A stretch of DNA of 64,000 bases from Streptomyces sp. JH34 (GTDB lineage Bacteria; Actinomycetota; Actinomycetes; Streptomycetales; Streptomycetaceae). The notes under the pieces are model-generated. The model was given only the letters and a program-made list of their open reading frames with translations, made no database searches and had not been told where the DNA came from. Location: the NCBI RefSeq assembly GCF_029428875.1, contig NZ_JAJSOO010000001.1, positions 4,960,001-5,024,000 of the forward strand, read 5' to 3'. Of this stretch, positions 8,358 through 17,303 are shown piece after piece. Position numbers and translations under genes: made by a program. How positions within the stretch are numbered: position 1 is the stretch's first letter; each line of letters begins with the position of its first letter.

Positions 8358-8625
8358 ATGGGCTGCTGGTGGCAGGTCAGCGCGGATCCCCTGGCCGCCG
8401 GGCGCTTCGTCGTGCCGGAACTGGCCGAGGCCGAACACGCGTGGTCCGAGGCCCACCGGCCCGCCTACCGGGAGCGTCTGGCCGGGGACCCGGTCACCGC
8501 GGAGCTCGTACGGACCGGGTTCGCGGCCACTGGAACGCGGACTTCCTCACCCCCACCCCCCACCGGCGGCATCACGTTCGCCCGCGGGCGAGGTGCTCCC
8601 GCGCGCCCAGGCGGGCTGACCGCGT
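8358..8625 (+). pseudogene. Remnant of an ArsR-family (DUF5937-type) regulator
   Basis: ATG 8358 follows GGAGG. The frame reads GCWWQVSADPLAAGRFVVPEL, then AYRERLAGDPVTAELVR, the conserved N-terminal part of a Streptomyces ArsR-like family. About 15 residues expected in between appear deleted. Near 8520 the expected continuation (HWNADFLTPTP) moves to another frame, then TGGITFARGR is back in the first. Nothing of the C-terminal winged helix remains before the permease gene. So the gene is broken by deletion, frameshifts and truncation. Confidence 0.65.
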
Positions 8626-8665
8626 TCCGGCCCCGGCCGCCCGCCGGACGACCCGTCCCCCGCGC

Positions 8666-10081
8666 TCAGCTCCCGGCCGGCGCGGCACGTCCCGCCCGCT
8701 TCTGCCGCACCGCACCGATCGCGGTCAGCACCGCGGTCAGCACCCCGGTCGCCAGCAGCTGGTCCCGGGTGTCGGGCTGCCGCAGCATCAGGGCGAAGAT
8801 GCCGGCCATGGCCACCAGAGCCACGATCGTCAGGACCGGGAAGAGCCACATCCGGACGACCAGGCGCTCCGGGGCCTCACGCTCCGTCCGCCTGCGCAGG
8901 ATCAGCTGCGAGACGGCGATGAAGATCCAGACGACCAGGATCACCGCGCCGATCATGTTGAGAAGCCACGGGAAGACGTCCTCGGGGCGCCAGTAGCTGA
9001 GCAGCACGCAGAGGAAGCCGAAGACGGAGGAGGCGAGCACGGCGTTGCGCGGGACGCCGGAGGAGATCCTGCCGAGCACCTTCGGACCCTGGCCGCGGGC
9101 CACCAGGGAGCAGGCCATGCGCGAGGAGCCGTAGATGTTGGCGTTCATCGCGGACAGCAGGGCGACCAGGATGACCACGTTCATGATCTCCGCGGCGCCG
9201 CCGATGCCGAGGTGGTCGAGCATCGCGTAGAACGGTCCGACCTCGGCGACCTGGGGGTCGTCCCACGGCACGAGGGTCACGATGACCGCCATCGAGCCGA
9301 TGTAGAAGACCGCGATGCGCCACATCGCCGTACGCACCGCCTTCGCGACGCCCTGCACCGGGTTCTCGGACTCGGCCGCCGCGATGGTGACGGTCTCCAG
9401 GCCGCCGTACGCGAAGACGGAGGCCAGCAGGCCGATGATCAGCCCCTCGGAACCGTTCGGCAGGAAGCCGCCGCCCCCGGTGAGGTTCGACGTGCCGGGG
9501 GAGTCCGTGCCAGGCAGTACGCCCAGGATCGCGAGGAGGCCCAGCACCAGGAACAGCGTGATCGCGATGACCTTGAGCGCGGCGAACCAGAACTCGAACT
9601 CGCCGAAGTTCTTGACGGCGGCGAGATTCGTGCCGAGGAAGATCACCATGAACAGGGCGACCCAGGCCCACTCCGGTGTGCCGGGCAGCCAGCCGGTGAC
9701 GATCTGCGCGGCGCCGATGCCCTCGAGACCGACCGCGACGCACAGCAGCACCCAGAACGACCACCCGGCGGTGAAGCCCGCCCAGGGGCCGATCGCCCGT
9801 TCCGCGTGGACCGAGAAGGAGCCGGAGGCGGGATTGGCCGCCGACATCTCGCCGAGCATCCGCATCACGAACATGACCAGCAGTCCGGAGATGCCGTACG
9901 CGACGACGATCGAGGGACCGGCCGCGGCGATACCCGCACCCGAGCCGACGAAGAGCCCGGCTCCGATCACACCGCCCAGGGCGATCATCGACAGGTGGCG
10001 CTGCTTGAGTCCGTGGGTGAGCGCGGAGTCGGCGGCGGGGGCTGTGGCGTCCGTGGGGGGCGGCGCGGAGGTCCGGGACAT
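8666..10081 (-). CDS. Amino acid permease (APC superfamily), copy 1
   Basis: 471 residues, about 12 membrane helices. The family signature follows the first hydrophilic stretch: LKQRHLSMIALGGVIGAGLFVGSG, with the G-x-G-x-G type substrate-binding break in helix 1. The next blocks are RMLGEMSAANPASGSFSVHAERAIG and KNFGEFEFWFAALKV, seen in GABA, proline and aromatic amino acid permeases of the AAT group. Proton-coupled uptake in the cytoplasmic membrane is expected. The ATG at 10081 is chosen because the short Ser/Pro/Ala-rich cytoplasmic leader starts there; its ribosome site is weak. Substrate unknown. Closely related to the genes at 10200 and 12864. Confidence 0.92.
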   Translation of the reverse strand: MSRTSAPPPTDATAPAADSALTHGLKQRHLSMIALGGVIGAGLFVGSGAGIAAAGPSIVVAYGISGLLVMFVMRMLGEMSAANPASGSFSVHAERAIGPWAGFTAGWSFWVLLCVAVGLEGIGAAQIVTGWLPGTPEWAWVALFMVIFLGTNLAAVKNFGEFEFWFAALKVIAITLFLVLGLLAILGVLPGTDSPGTSNLTGGGGFLPNGSEGLIIGLLASVFAYGGLETVTIAAAESENPVQGVAKAVRTAMWRIAVFYIGSMAVIVTLVPWDDPQVAEVGPFYAMLDHLGIGGAAEIMNVVILVALLSAMNANIYGSSRMACSLVARGQGPKVLGRISSGVPRNAVLASSVFGFLCVLLSYWRPEDVFPWLLNMIGAVILVVWIFIAVSQLILRRRTEREAPERLVVRMWLFPVLTIVALVAMAGIFALMLRQPDTRDQLLATGVLTAVLTAIGAVRQKRAGRAAPAGS

Positions 10082-10199
10082 GGACAGGCTCTGTTCACTG
10101 GTCGGGACAGGGGTCGGCCACAGTCTGGTCACCGGCCCGGCCCAGGGGGAACGGGCGTCCGCCATACGGTCACCAGGCTCACACAAGGTGCGCACGTGC

Positions 10200-11597
10200 C
10201 TACGACTTCCCGCGCGGCTCCCGCACGACGGCGACGAGCACCACGAGACCGGTGGCGCCCGCCGACCACAGCACCTGCGGGCGGGCCGCGTCGTCGGTGA
10301 GCATCAGCACCAGGACGGCCAGCAGACCGGCCAGGGTCACCCAGGTCAGATAGGGGAAACACCACATCCGCAGTGACAGGGCGCCCGGCGCCTCCCGCTC
10401 CAGCCGGCGCCGCAGCCGCAGCTGGGAGGCGGCGATCAGACCCCAGACGAACAGCAGGACCGCCCCGACCGAGTTGAGCATGTAGAGGAACACGGTGTCG
10501 GGCCACCGCAGATTGAGCAGTACGGAGACGAACCCGAAGGCCACCGAGGCCAGGACCGCCCGCCGCGGCACCCCGCTCCCGCCGCCCTGCCCGCCGGACA
10601 CCTTCAGAAGCCCCCGCGGCGCCTCGCCGCGCTCGGCCAGCGAGAAGACCATCCGGGACGACCCGTACAGATTGGCGTTGAGCGCCGAGAGCAGCGCCAC
10701 GAACACCACGATGTTCATGATCTGCCCGGCCGACGGCACCCCGATCGAGTCCAGGACCTTCACGTAGGGGCTCAGTCCCGCCCGCTGCGCGGTCCACGGC
10801 AGCACGGTCACGATCACCAGCATCGAGCCGACGTAGAAGAAGAGGATCCGCACCACCGCGCTGCGCACCGCGCGGCCCACGGCACGGGCCGGGTCGTCGG
10901 TCTCGGCCGCCGCGATCGTCACGACCTCCAGCCCGCCGAAGGCGAACACCACGGTGAGCACGCCGGAGACCACGCCGTCCCAGCCGTGGGGCAGGAAACC
11001 GCCCTGGCCGGTGAGGTTGGTCAGCCCCACCGGCTCGGTGTCGGGCAGGACACCGAGGACGGCCAGCAGGCCGAGCGCCAGGAAGACCACGATCGCGCCC
11101 ACCTTGAGCGCGGCGAACCAGAACTCGAACTCGCCGAAGTTCTTCACGGCCGTCAGGTTGGCCACCGTGAACACCACCATGAAGAGCAGCACCCACAGCC
11201 ACTGATCCACCGCGGGCACCCAGCCGTGGGCGATCTGTGCGGCGGCCGTCGCCTCCACGGCGAGGACCACCACCAGCAGGAACCAGTAGAGCCAGCCCAC
11301 GCTGAAACCGGCCCAGCGGCCCAGCGCCCGCTCCGCGTGGACGGAGAACGACCCGGAGGCGGGCATCGCCGCCGACATCTCGCCGAGCATCCGCATCACC
11401 AGCATCGCCAGCGCGCCCGCGATCAGATACGAGACGACGACGGCCGGCCCGGCGACCGCGATCCCGGCGCCCGAGCCGACGAAGAGACCGGCACCGATCA
11501 CCCCGCCCAGGCCGAGCATCGTCAGATGGCGCTGCTTCAGACCGGGGGCCAAGGGCTCGGACGGAACGGGGGAGTGCGTGGGGGGCACGTCGTGCAT
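10200..11597 (-). CDS. Amino acid permease (APC superfamily), copy 2
   Basis: 465 residues, again about 12 helices and the same blocks: LKQRHLTMLGLGGVIGAGLFVG, RMLGEMSAAMPASGSFSVHAER and KNFGEFEFWFAALKVGAI. It lies upstream of copy 1 on the same strand with a 118-bp gap, so it may be co-transcribed or may have arisen by tandem duplication. The C-terminal helices differ from copy 1 and a Gly-rich insertion (SGGQGGGSGVPRR) is present in the loop before helix 9. Substrate unknown. Confidence 0.92.
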   Translation of the reverse strand: MHDVPPTHSPVPSEPLAPGLKQRHLTMLGLGGVIGAGLFVGSGAGIAVAGPAVVVSYLIAGALAMLVMRMLGEMSAAMPASGSFSVHAERALGRWAGFSVGWLYWFLLVVVLAVEATAAAQIAHGWVPAVDQWLWVLLFMVVFTVANLTAVKNFGEFEFWFAALKVGAIVVFLALGLLAVLGVLPDTEPVGLTNLTGQGGFLPHGWDGVVSGVLTVVFAFGGLEVVTIAAAETDDPARAVGRAVRSAVVRILFFYVGSMLVIVTVLPWTAQRAGLSPYVKVLDSIGVPSAGQIMNIVVFVALLSALNANLYGSSRMVFSLAERGEAPRGLLKVSGGQGGGSGVPRRAVLASVAFGFVSVLLNLRWPDTVFLYMLNSVGAVLLFVWGLIAASQLRLRRRLEREAPGALSLRMWCFPYLTWVTLAGLLAVLVLMLTDDAARPQVLWSAGATGLVVLVAVVREPRGKS

Positions 11598-11864
11598 GAG
11601 CTGCGGATCACTCTCGGATCATTTATGGGGAACCTACAGTCTCACGGGCCGGCGCCCCTTCCCGGACGGAGGGCCGCGTACACCTCTGCCTCCGTGACCA
11701 GCATCACGCCGAGGGAACATTGCGCGACGCTCTTTGTGCGAACCCGACTAAGCCCTCAACCGCCGCTTTGTGGGCGGCTGATGGTGATGGAGCCATGTCG
11801 CGTCGGCTAACGTCACCTTCAGTCCGTCCCTGCCTCGCCTGCCGACCTCACCCGCGGAGTCCCG

Positions 11865-12458
11865 ATGAGTACTGCTGCCGCCCCCGTCCGTTCCGGAGCG
11901 GTCCTCGCCGACCTGCTGCCCGCAGCCCGGCACCGCTACGCCGTGGACACGGCGCTGGTCGTCGGCGGCGCGGCGCTCACCGGCATCGCGGCCCAGATCG
12001 CCGTGCCCGTCCCCGGCTCCCCGGTCCCCGTCACCGGCCAGACCTTCGCCGCGCTGCTCATCGGCACGGCGCTCGGCGCCCGCCGTGGATTCCTGTCCCT
12101 CGCCCTGTACACGCTCGTCGGCATGGCGGGCATGCCGTGGTTCTCCGAGGGCACCTCCGGCCCGGGCGGCGCGTCCTTCGGCTACGTCCTCGGCATGCTG
12201 CTCGCCGCCACGGTCGTCGGAGGTCTCGCCCGCCGGGGCGGTGACCGGTCCGTCCTGCGCACCGCCGGCACCATGGCGGTCGGCTCCCTCGTCATCTACG
12301 CGGTCGGCGTGCCGTACCTGGCGCTCTCCACGGGCATGTCGATGAGCGCCGCCGTCGCGGCCGGCCTCGTGCCGTTCCTGGTCGGCGACGCCCTCAAGGC
12401 CGCGCTGGCCATGGGCGCGCTGCCCGCCTCCTGGAAGCTGGCCGGCCGCCGAGGCTGA
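11865..12458 (+). CDS. bioY: Biotin transporter S component BioY
   Basis: 197 residues, six hydrophobic helices. BioY is the substrate-capturing membrane subunit of the biotin ECF transporter. The family blocks are visible: IAAQIAVPVPGSPVPVTGQTFA (first helix and loop), LLIGTALGARRGFLSLALYTLVGMAGMPWF, GYVLGMLLAATVVGG and VPFLVGDALKAALAMG. BioM and BioN are not adjacent; solitary BioY or use of a shared energising module is common. It lies on the plus strand between permease genes on the minus strand and is divergent from copy 2. Confidence 0.93.
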   Translation: MSTAAAPVRSGAVLADLLPAARHRYAVDTALVVGGAALTGIAAQIAVPVPGSPVPVTGQTFAALLIGTALGARRGFLSLALYTLVGMAGMPWFSEGTSGPGGASFGYVLGMLLAATVVGGLARRGGDRSVLRTAGTMAVGSLVIYAVGVPYLALSTGMSMSAAVAAGLVPFLVGDALKAALAMGALPASWKLAGRRG

Positions 12459-12470
12459 CACCGCCGCCGG

Positions 12471-12760
12471 TCACCCGGCGTCCTCGCCGACGCCGTAGGC
12501 ACCACAGAAGAGGCTCGCCGGGTCGTGGCGCGACACCAGACCGGCGAGCCTCTCGCGTGTCCCGGGGCCGTGGAGCCCCCGCCGCCGAAGGAGAAGTCCA
12601 GCGCACGGCCCAGGCCGCGGGGCGCCGCCTCCCCGGCGGCCTTCGCGAACAGCTCCCGTGCGGCGGCCACGTCGGCCCCGGCCGTCATCGCCGGCAGCCG
12701 CAGCAGGAGGCCCGCCTCCCGGTGCGGCTGCCGATCAGCACCCAGCCCTCGACCGGGCCC
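12471..12760 (-). pseudogene. C-terminal remnant of a flavin-dependent (BBE-type) oxidase
   Basis: Two frames on the minus strand each hold part of a plausible C-terminus of an FAD-linked oxidoreductase: LLLRLPAMTAGADVAAAREL with ALDFSFGGGG in one, then RGPGTRERLAGLVSRHDPAS followed by LF in another, ending at a stop at 12471. The pattern R-L-x-x-x-x-x-x-x-D-P-x-x-x-F close to the C-terminus is typical of berberine-bridge-type oxidases. The switch of frame near 12560 and the lack of any FAD-binding domain upstream make it a dead fragment. Confidence 0.5.
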
Positions 12761-12777
12761 GACAGCCCGTCATGACG

Positions 12778-12823
12778 AAGGCTCTCCGTTCGCCCGCGGG
12801 ACCGCGTGGCGAGGGAGAGCCTT
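12778..12823 (-). terminator. Hairpin downstream of permease copy 3
   Basis: A 10-bp perfect stem (12778-12787 with 12814-12823) closes a GC-rich 26-nt loop. It is about 40 bp past the stop of the permease gene ending at 12864 on the minus strand. Confidence 0.6.
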
Positions 12824-12863
12824 CCGGGTACACCTGACATCCGCCGTCAGGTATGCGTACCGA

Positions 12864-14303
12864 TCACTCGGCCGGTGTCGTCGCCTTCCGGCTGCGGGCG
12901 TCCCGTACCAGCGAGATCACCACGACCAGGGCGGCGACCAGCAGCGAGAGGAGCACCTGCTCGCGCCCGGCGTCGTCGGTCAGCATGTAGACGAGGACGA
13001 AGGAGATCATCGCGATCGTCGCCCAGGTCAGGTACGGGAAGAGCCACATCCGCACGACGAGCTTCTCGGGCGACTCGCGCAGGATGATGCCGCGCATCCG
13101 CAGCTGGGTGAAGCAGATGACCAGCCACACGAACAGGGCGACCGCACCGGAGGAGTTCAGCAGGAACGCGAACACCGTGTCGGGCCACTGGTAGTTGAAG
13201 AACACGGCCACGAAGCCGAACACGACGGACGAGAGGATCGCCGCCTGCGGCACACCCCGCTTGTTCACCGTGGAGAACGCCTTCGGCGCGTCGCCCCGCT
13301 GGCCGAGCGAGAAGGCCATGCGCGAGGCGGTGTAGAGGCCGGAGTTGAGACAGGACAGCACGGCCGTCAGCACGATGACGTCCATGACCTGCCCGGCGTG
13401 CGGGATGCCGATGACGTCGAGCGCGGCGACGTACGAACCGTCCTCGACGATCGAGGGGTCGTTCCACGGGAGCAGGGTGAGGACGACGAAGATCGAACCC
13501 AGGTAGAAGATCGCGATACGCCAGATCACGCTGTTGGTCGCCTTGGAGACGGCACGGCGCGGGTCCTCGGACTCACCGGCCGCCAGCGTCACGATCTCGC
13601 TGCCCATGAAGGAGAAGACGACCATCAGCACACCCGTCAGGATGGCCCCCGGCCCCTCCGGGAAGAACCCGCCGGTATCCGTGAGGTGGGCGAGGCCCGA
13701 CCCCGCGTGGTCCGACCCCGGCAGGACGCCGAAGACGGCGAGCAGACCGACGACGACGAACGCGCCGATCGCCACGACCTTGATCCCGGCGAACCAGAAC
13801 TCGAACTCACCGTACGAGCCGACGGAGACCAGGTTGGTCGCCGTCAGGACCACCATGACGATCAGGGCCCAGGCCCACTGCGGGACGCCGGGCACCCAGC
13901 TCTCCAGGATCTTGGCACCCGCCGTGGCCTCGACGGCGAGCACCACGACCCAGAAGAACCAGTACAGCCAGCCGATGGAGAAACCGGCCCAGCGGCCCAG
14001 GGCCTGGTCGGCGTAGGCGGAGAAGGAACCCGAGCTCGGCCGGGCGACCGCCATCTCACCGAGCATTCGCATGACGAAGACGACCATGAGGCCGACCAGC
14101 GCGTACGACAGGAGGATGGCCGGTCCCGCCGCGGCGATACCGGCGCCCGAGCCGACGAAGAGGCCCGCTCCGATCACGCCGCCGATGGCGATCATCGAGA
14201 GGTGACGGTTCTTGAGACCGGCCTGGAGACCGTCCGAGGAGTCGGGCTTACCCGGCTCGCCGGGCTGTTGGCCCGGTCCGGCCACAGTCGTCTGCGACGT
14301 CAT
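12864..14303 (-). CDS. Amino acid permease (APC superfamily), copy 3
   Basis: 479 residues with about 12 helices. The blocks LKNRHLSMIAIGGVIGAGLFVG, RMLGEMAVARPSSGSFSAYADQALG and GEFEFWFAGIKVVAIG place it in the same AAT group as copies 1 and 2. It is somewhat more divergent (ARPSSGSFSAYAD, FWVVVLAVEATAGAKI), closer in pattern to GABA/aromatic permeases. The N-terminal 25 residues are Gly/Pro-rich and cytoplasmic. The start ATG 14303 is preceded by an A/G-rich stretch. Substrate unknown. It lies divergent from rpiB. Confidence 0.92.
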   Translation of the reverse strand: MTSQTTVAGPGQQPGEPGKPDSSDGLQAGLKNRHLSMIAIGGVIGAGLFVGSGAGIAAAGPAILLSYALVGLMVVFVMRMLGEMAVARPSSGSFSAYADQALGRWAGFSIGWLYWFFWVVVLAVEATAGAKILESWVPGVPQWAWALIVMVVLTATNLVSVGSYGEFEFWFAGIKVVAIGAFVVVGLLAVFGVLPGSDHAGSGLAHLTDTGGFFPEGPGAILTGVLMVVFSFMGSEIVTLAAGESEDPRRAVSKATNSVIWRIAIFYLGSIFVVLTLLPWNDPSIVEDGSYVAALDVIGIPHAGQVMDVIVLTAVLSCLNSGLYTASRMAFSLGQRGDAPKAFSTVNKRGVPQAAILSSVVFGFVAVFFNYQWPDTVFAFLLNSSGAVALFVWLVICFTQLRMRGIILRESPEKLVVRMWLFPYLTWATIAMISFVLVYMLTDDAGREQVLLSLLVAALVVVISLVRDARSRKATTPAE

Positions 14304-14556
14304 GGATCGAATCCTTACGTTTTCTGATCATGTGTGTCGGTATTACTTGCCTCGGCGGGGGTGGTGCGAAGGCAAGGCCACGCATTCAAGCCCGATCGGC
14401 ACCAGAAGCGGAACCCCCTCATCCGTTTCCTTGACCCGATCGTTGCCCGAGTGGCACGGCACACAAGTCCGGACCTGAACGGGCCCCCCGGGAAACCCCG
14501 GTGGGTGCCGACCCCGCTGACCATTACCCCGCCCGGTCCGTGCCACACTTCGCACC

Positions 14557-15045
14557 ATGCGCGTGTACCTCGGCTCCGACCATGCCGGCTTCGAACTGAA
14601 GAACCACCTCGTCGAGTGGCTCACGGCCCACGGCCACGAGGCCGTCGACTGCGGTCCCCACATCTACGACGCCCAGGACGACTACCCGCCGTTCTGCCTC
14701 CGTGCCGCCGAGCGGACGGCCGCGGACAAGGACAGCCTCGGCATCGTCATCGGCGGCTCCGGCAACGGCGAACAGATCGCCGCGAACAAGGTCAAGGGCG
14801 TCCGCGCCGCGCTCGCCTGGAGCGAGCAGACCGCCGCGCTCGGGCGCGAGCACAACGACGCCAACGTGGTGGCCATCGGCGGCCGGATGCACACGGTGGA
14901 GGAGTCCACGAAGTTCGTCGAGATCTTCCTGGCCACGCCGTATTCGGGTGAGGAGCGCCACACCCGCCGCATCGAGATGCTCTCGGCGTACGAGACCACC
15001 GGCGAGCTCCCCCCGATCCCGGCCCACCACCCGCAGCAGGGCTGA
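14557..15045 (+). CDS. rpiB: Ribose-5-phosphate isomerase B
   Basis: 162 residues. RpiB interconverts ribose 5-phosphate and ribulose 5-phosphate in the pentose phosphate pathway. The start MRVYLGSDHAGFELK contains the phosphate-binding SDHAGFELK motif. GIVIGGSGNGEQIAANK is the active-site loop; the actinobacterial subgroup has Gly-Ser-Gly-Asn-Gly, without the Cys of E. coli RpiB, and relies on a Glu. NVVAIGGRM is also conserved. A hairpin follows, then the DNA glycosylase gene. Confidence 0.95.
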   Translation: MRVYLGSDHAGFELKNHLVEWLTAHGHEAVDCGPHIYDAQDDYPPFCLRAAERTAADKDSLGIVIGGSGNGEQIAANKVKGVRAALAWSEQTAALGREHNDANVVAIGGRMHTVEESTKFVEIFLATPYSGEERHTRRIEMLSAYETTGELPPIPAHHPQQG

Positions 15046-15066
15046 ACCGCCCGCACCCGATTCCCC

Positions 15067-15096
15067 CGTGCCGCCGGGCCCACGCCCGGCGGCACG
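15067..15096 (+). terminator. Terminator after rpiB
   Basis: A perfect 13-bp GC stem (15067-15079 with 15084-15096) with loop CCAC, between rpiB and the glycosylase gene that starts 24 bp later. Confidence 0.75.
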
Positions 15097-15119
15097 AGCG
15101 CGTCACCAGGAGAAACGCC

Positions 15120-15941
15120 GTGCCCGAGGGGCATACGATCCACCGCCTCGCCGCCGACCACCACGAGCGGTTCACGGGCCGCCCCGTGCGGGTGAGCAGC
15201 CCCCAGGGAAAGTTCTCCGACAGCGCGGCACTGCTGGACGGACGGACCTTCACCGGCGTCGACGCCCACGGCAAGCACCTCTTCCTGGGCTTCGAGGGAT
15301 CGGCATGGGTCCACATCCACCTGGGCCTCTTCGGCAAACTCGGGTTCGGCACGGTCCCCGCGCTCCCGCCCACCGACACCGTCAGGCTGCGGCTGCTCAA
15401 CGACGCCCACCACGCGGATCTGCGCGGCCCCACCACCTGCGCCCTGATCACCGGTCCCGAGAAACGGGCGATACACGACCGGCTCGGCCCCGACCCGCTG
15501 CGCGCGGACGAGGACGGCGACCGGGCCTGGCGGCGGATCTCCCGCAGCCGCGTCACCGTCGCCGCCCTGCTGATGGACCAGAAGGTCGTCGCGGGCGTCG
15601 GGAACGTCTACCGCGCCGAGGTCCTCTTCCGGCACGGCATCGACCCGTACCGCGCGGGCAGGGACGTCACCCGGGCCGAGTGGGACGCGATCTGGGCCGA
15701 CCTCGGCGTCCTGATGCGCGAGGGCGTGCGGAACAACCGCATCGACACCGTCCGCCCCGAGCACCTGCCGGAGGCCATGGGCCGGCCCCCGCGGGTCGAC
15801 GACCACGGCGGCGAGGTGTACGTCTACCGCCGCGCCCGGCAGGCCTGTCACATCTGCGGCACCGAGGTCCGCACGGCGGACCTGGCGGCCCGCAACCTCT
15901 TCTGGTGCCCGTCCTGCCAGCCCTCCGTGGCGGGCCGGTAG
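15120..15941 (+). CDS. Fpg/Nei-family DNA glycosylase (Nei2-like)
   Basis: 273 residues. Bifunctional base-excision repair enzyme that removes oxidised bases and cleaves the abasic site. After Met removal the N-terminus is PEGHTIHRLA, giving the catalytic Pro2 and Glu3. HGKHLFLGFEGSAWVHIHLGLFGKLGF contains the conserved lysine and beta strands. The H2TH region is near MDQKVVAGVGNVYRAEVLFRHGIDP. The C-terminal zinc finger is C-x2-C-x16-C-x2-C (CHICG then CPSC). PEGHTI rather than PELPEV points to the actinobacterial Nei2 branch. GTG start with AGGAGA upstream. Confidence 0.92.
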   Translation: MPEGHTIHRLAADHHERFTGRPVRVSSPQGKFSDSAALLDGRTFTGVDAHGKHLFLGFEGSAWVHIHLGLFGKLGFGTVPALPPTDTVRLRLLNDAHHADLRGPTTCALITGPEKRAIHDRLGPDPLRADEDGDRAWRRISRSRVTVAALLMDQKVVAGVGNVYRAEVLFRHGIDPYRAGRDVTRAEWDAIWADLGVLMREGVRNNRIDTVRPEHLPEAMGRPPRVDDHGGEVYVYRRARQACHICGTEVRTADLAARNLFWCPSCQPSVAGR

Positions 15942-15965
15942 GCAGGCCGCCGGGTCACGCCGGGA

Positions 15966-17198
15966 TCAGAAACCGTGCGGGCACCACGGCTCCACGTCCG
16001 TCGAGAACGCCAGGGACGTCTCGGCCAGCGCGCCCGCCCGCAGCTCCCGCACCATCCCGGCCGCCGCCAGGGTCGTCAGCGACACCCCGCCCAGGTAGGC
16101 GGCACCCAGGTCCCGCACCGACAGGGCCAGTTCGGGTTCGTCCTCCGTCCTCCGGCAGGTGGCCGCGCCCTTCGCGTCGGCGGTCAGCCGCCAACGCCCC
16201 GCGTTCCACGGGCAGAAGGCGTCCTCCACCTCCAGCACCACGTCGACCGGGGCCCGGTAGGCGCGGGCCTCCAGCGCCGCGCCCACCTCGACCAGCCGCA
16301 CGTACAGCCCGTCGCGCACCCGCATCTCGCAGCGCCGGACGTCCGAGACCAGCCGGAGCACCGGGTCGTCCACGGGCCGGTTGCCGCACTCGACCACCGA
16401 CGTCAGGTCGATGCCGAACAGGAAGCGCCACAGCGCCGCGTACGAAGCGGGATCCAGCGCCGCCAGGTCGCGCACCGCCACCGTGCCCCGGGGGCCGGCG
16501 TCCTCCCACGCGGGCCTCAGGTGGAACGTGACGTACCCCGTGACCTCGCCGTCCCGCTCCGCGAGGACGCACTGCAGCGGGGACCCGCCCCGCCGGCCGC
16601 TCTCCGGGTCGTTCACCGGCATCCGCTCCCAGCCGGGCCGGCGCAGGGGGGTGCCGGGCCGGGCCGCCGCGAGCCGCCCGTACACCGCCTCGCAGGCGTC
16701 GAGCGCCTGTGCCGGGGACGAGCGGCGCACCCGCACCCCGTCCGTGCCCGGGGGCAGCGCGAGGCGGACCCGGGAGGTGTCGATCCTCATCTTCATCTCG
16801 GCCGTGGCCGCGCCGTAGCCGAACCGGCCGTAGATCTCGGGCTCCGACGCCAGCAGCACCGCCAGCGGCTCGCCCCAGGAGCGGACGTCGTCCAACTGGC
16901 GCCGCATCATCGACGTCAGCAGCCCCTGCCTGCGGTGCGTCGTGGAGACGCTCACCCCCGTGACTCCCGCAGCCGGCACGGCGGTACCGCCGGGCACGGT
17001 CAGCCGGAAGCTGTACGCTCCCGCCGTCCCCACGCAGTCCGCGCCGTCCCAGTGGGCGATCGCACGCCGCGGCTCGGCCAGGGCGGCATACATCTCGCGG
17101 CTCTCGGGCGCGAAGGGAACGCCGCCGAACGCCAACTCGAGACAGCCGAACCAGGCATCCCATTCCGCAGCCGACAGCACCCGCAGTTCCGTAGTCAT
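15966..17198 (-). CDS. Eis-like GNAT N-acetyltransferase
   Basis: 410 residues, the length of the Eis family: two GNAT domains followed by a sterol-carrier-like C-terminal domain. Acetyl-CoA-binding pattern GVSVSTTHRRQGLLTSMMR near residue 85. The candidate general acid is the Tyr of EIYGRFGYGAAT, matching the Tyr126 region of M. tuberculosis Eis. The chain ends in Phe (WCPHGF), as in Eis where the C-terminal carboxylate acts as base. Eis proteins acetylate amines, including aminoglycosides and protein lysines; the natural substrate here is unknown. Convergent with the glycosylase gene. Confidence 0.9.
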   Translation of the reverse strand: MTTELRVLSAAEWDAWFGCLELAFGGVPFAPESREMYAALAEPRRAIAHWDGADCVGTAGAYSFRLTVPGGTAVPAAGVTGVSVSTTHRRQGLLTSMMRRQLDDVRSWGEPLAVLLASEPEIYGRFGYGAATAEMKMRIDTSRVRLALPPGTDGVRVRRSSPAQALDACEAVYGRLAAARPGTPLRRPGWERMPVNDPESGRRGGSPLQCVLAERDGEVTGYVTFHLRPAWEDAGPRGTVAVRDLAALDPASYAALWRFLFGIDLTSVVECGNRPVDDPVLRLVSDVRRCEMRVRDGLYVRLVEVGAALEARAYRAPVDVVLEVEDAFCPWNAGRWRLTADAKGAATCRRTEDEPELALSVRDLGAAYLGGVSLTTLAAAGMVRELRAGALAETSLAFSTDVEPWCPHGF

Positions 17199-17303
17199 GA
17201 CCTCTACTTACCAGGGCCCGCGAAGCCCTGGCGAACCTGTTTCGAACACATTGACACCGGGTCCCCCTGCACCGGAGGCCGTCGGGTGGATAAGGTCCCG
17301 ACA

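Noticed and set aside
11598..11864. Possible riboswitch or biotin operator before bioY
   Set aside because: No recognisable conserved RNA core and no convincing palindrome; nothing reported beyond ordinary promoter space.
12525..14327. 600-codon plus-strand frame antisense to permease copy 3
   Set aside because: Low-complexity His/Asp/Arg/Gly composition typical of antisense frames of membrane proteins.
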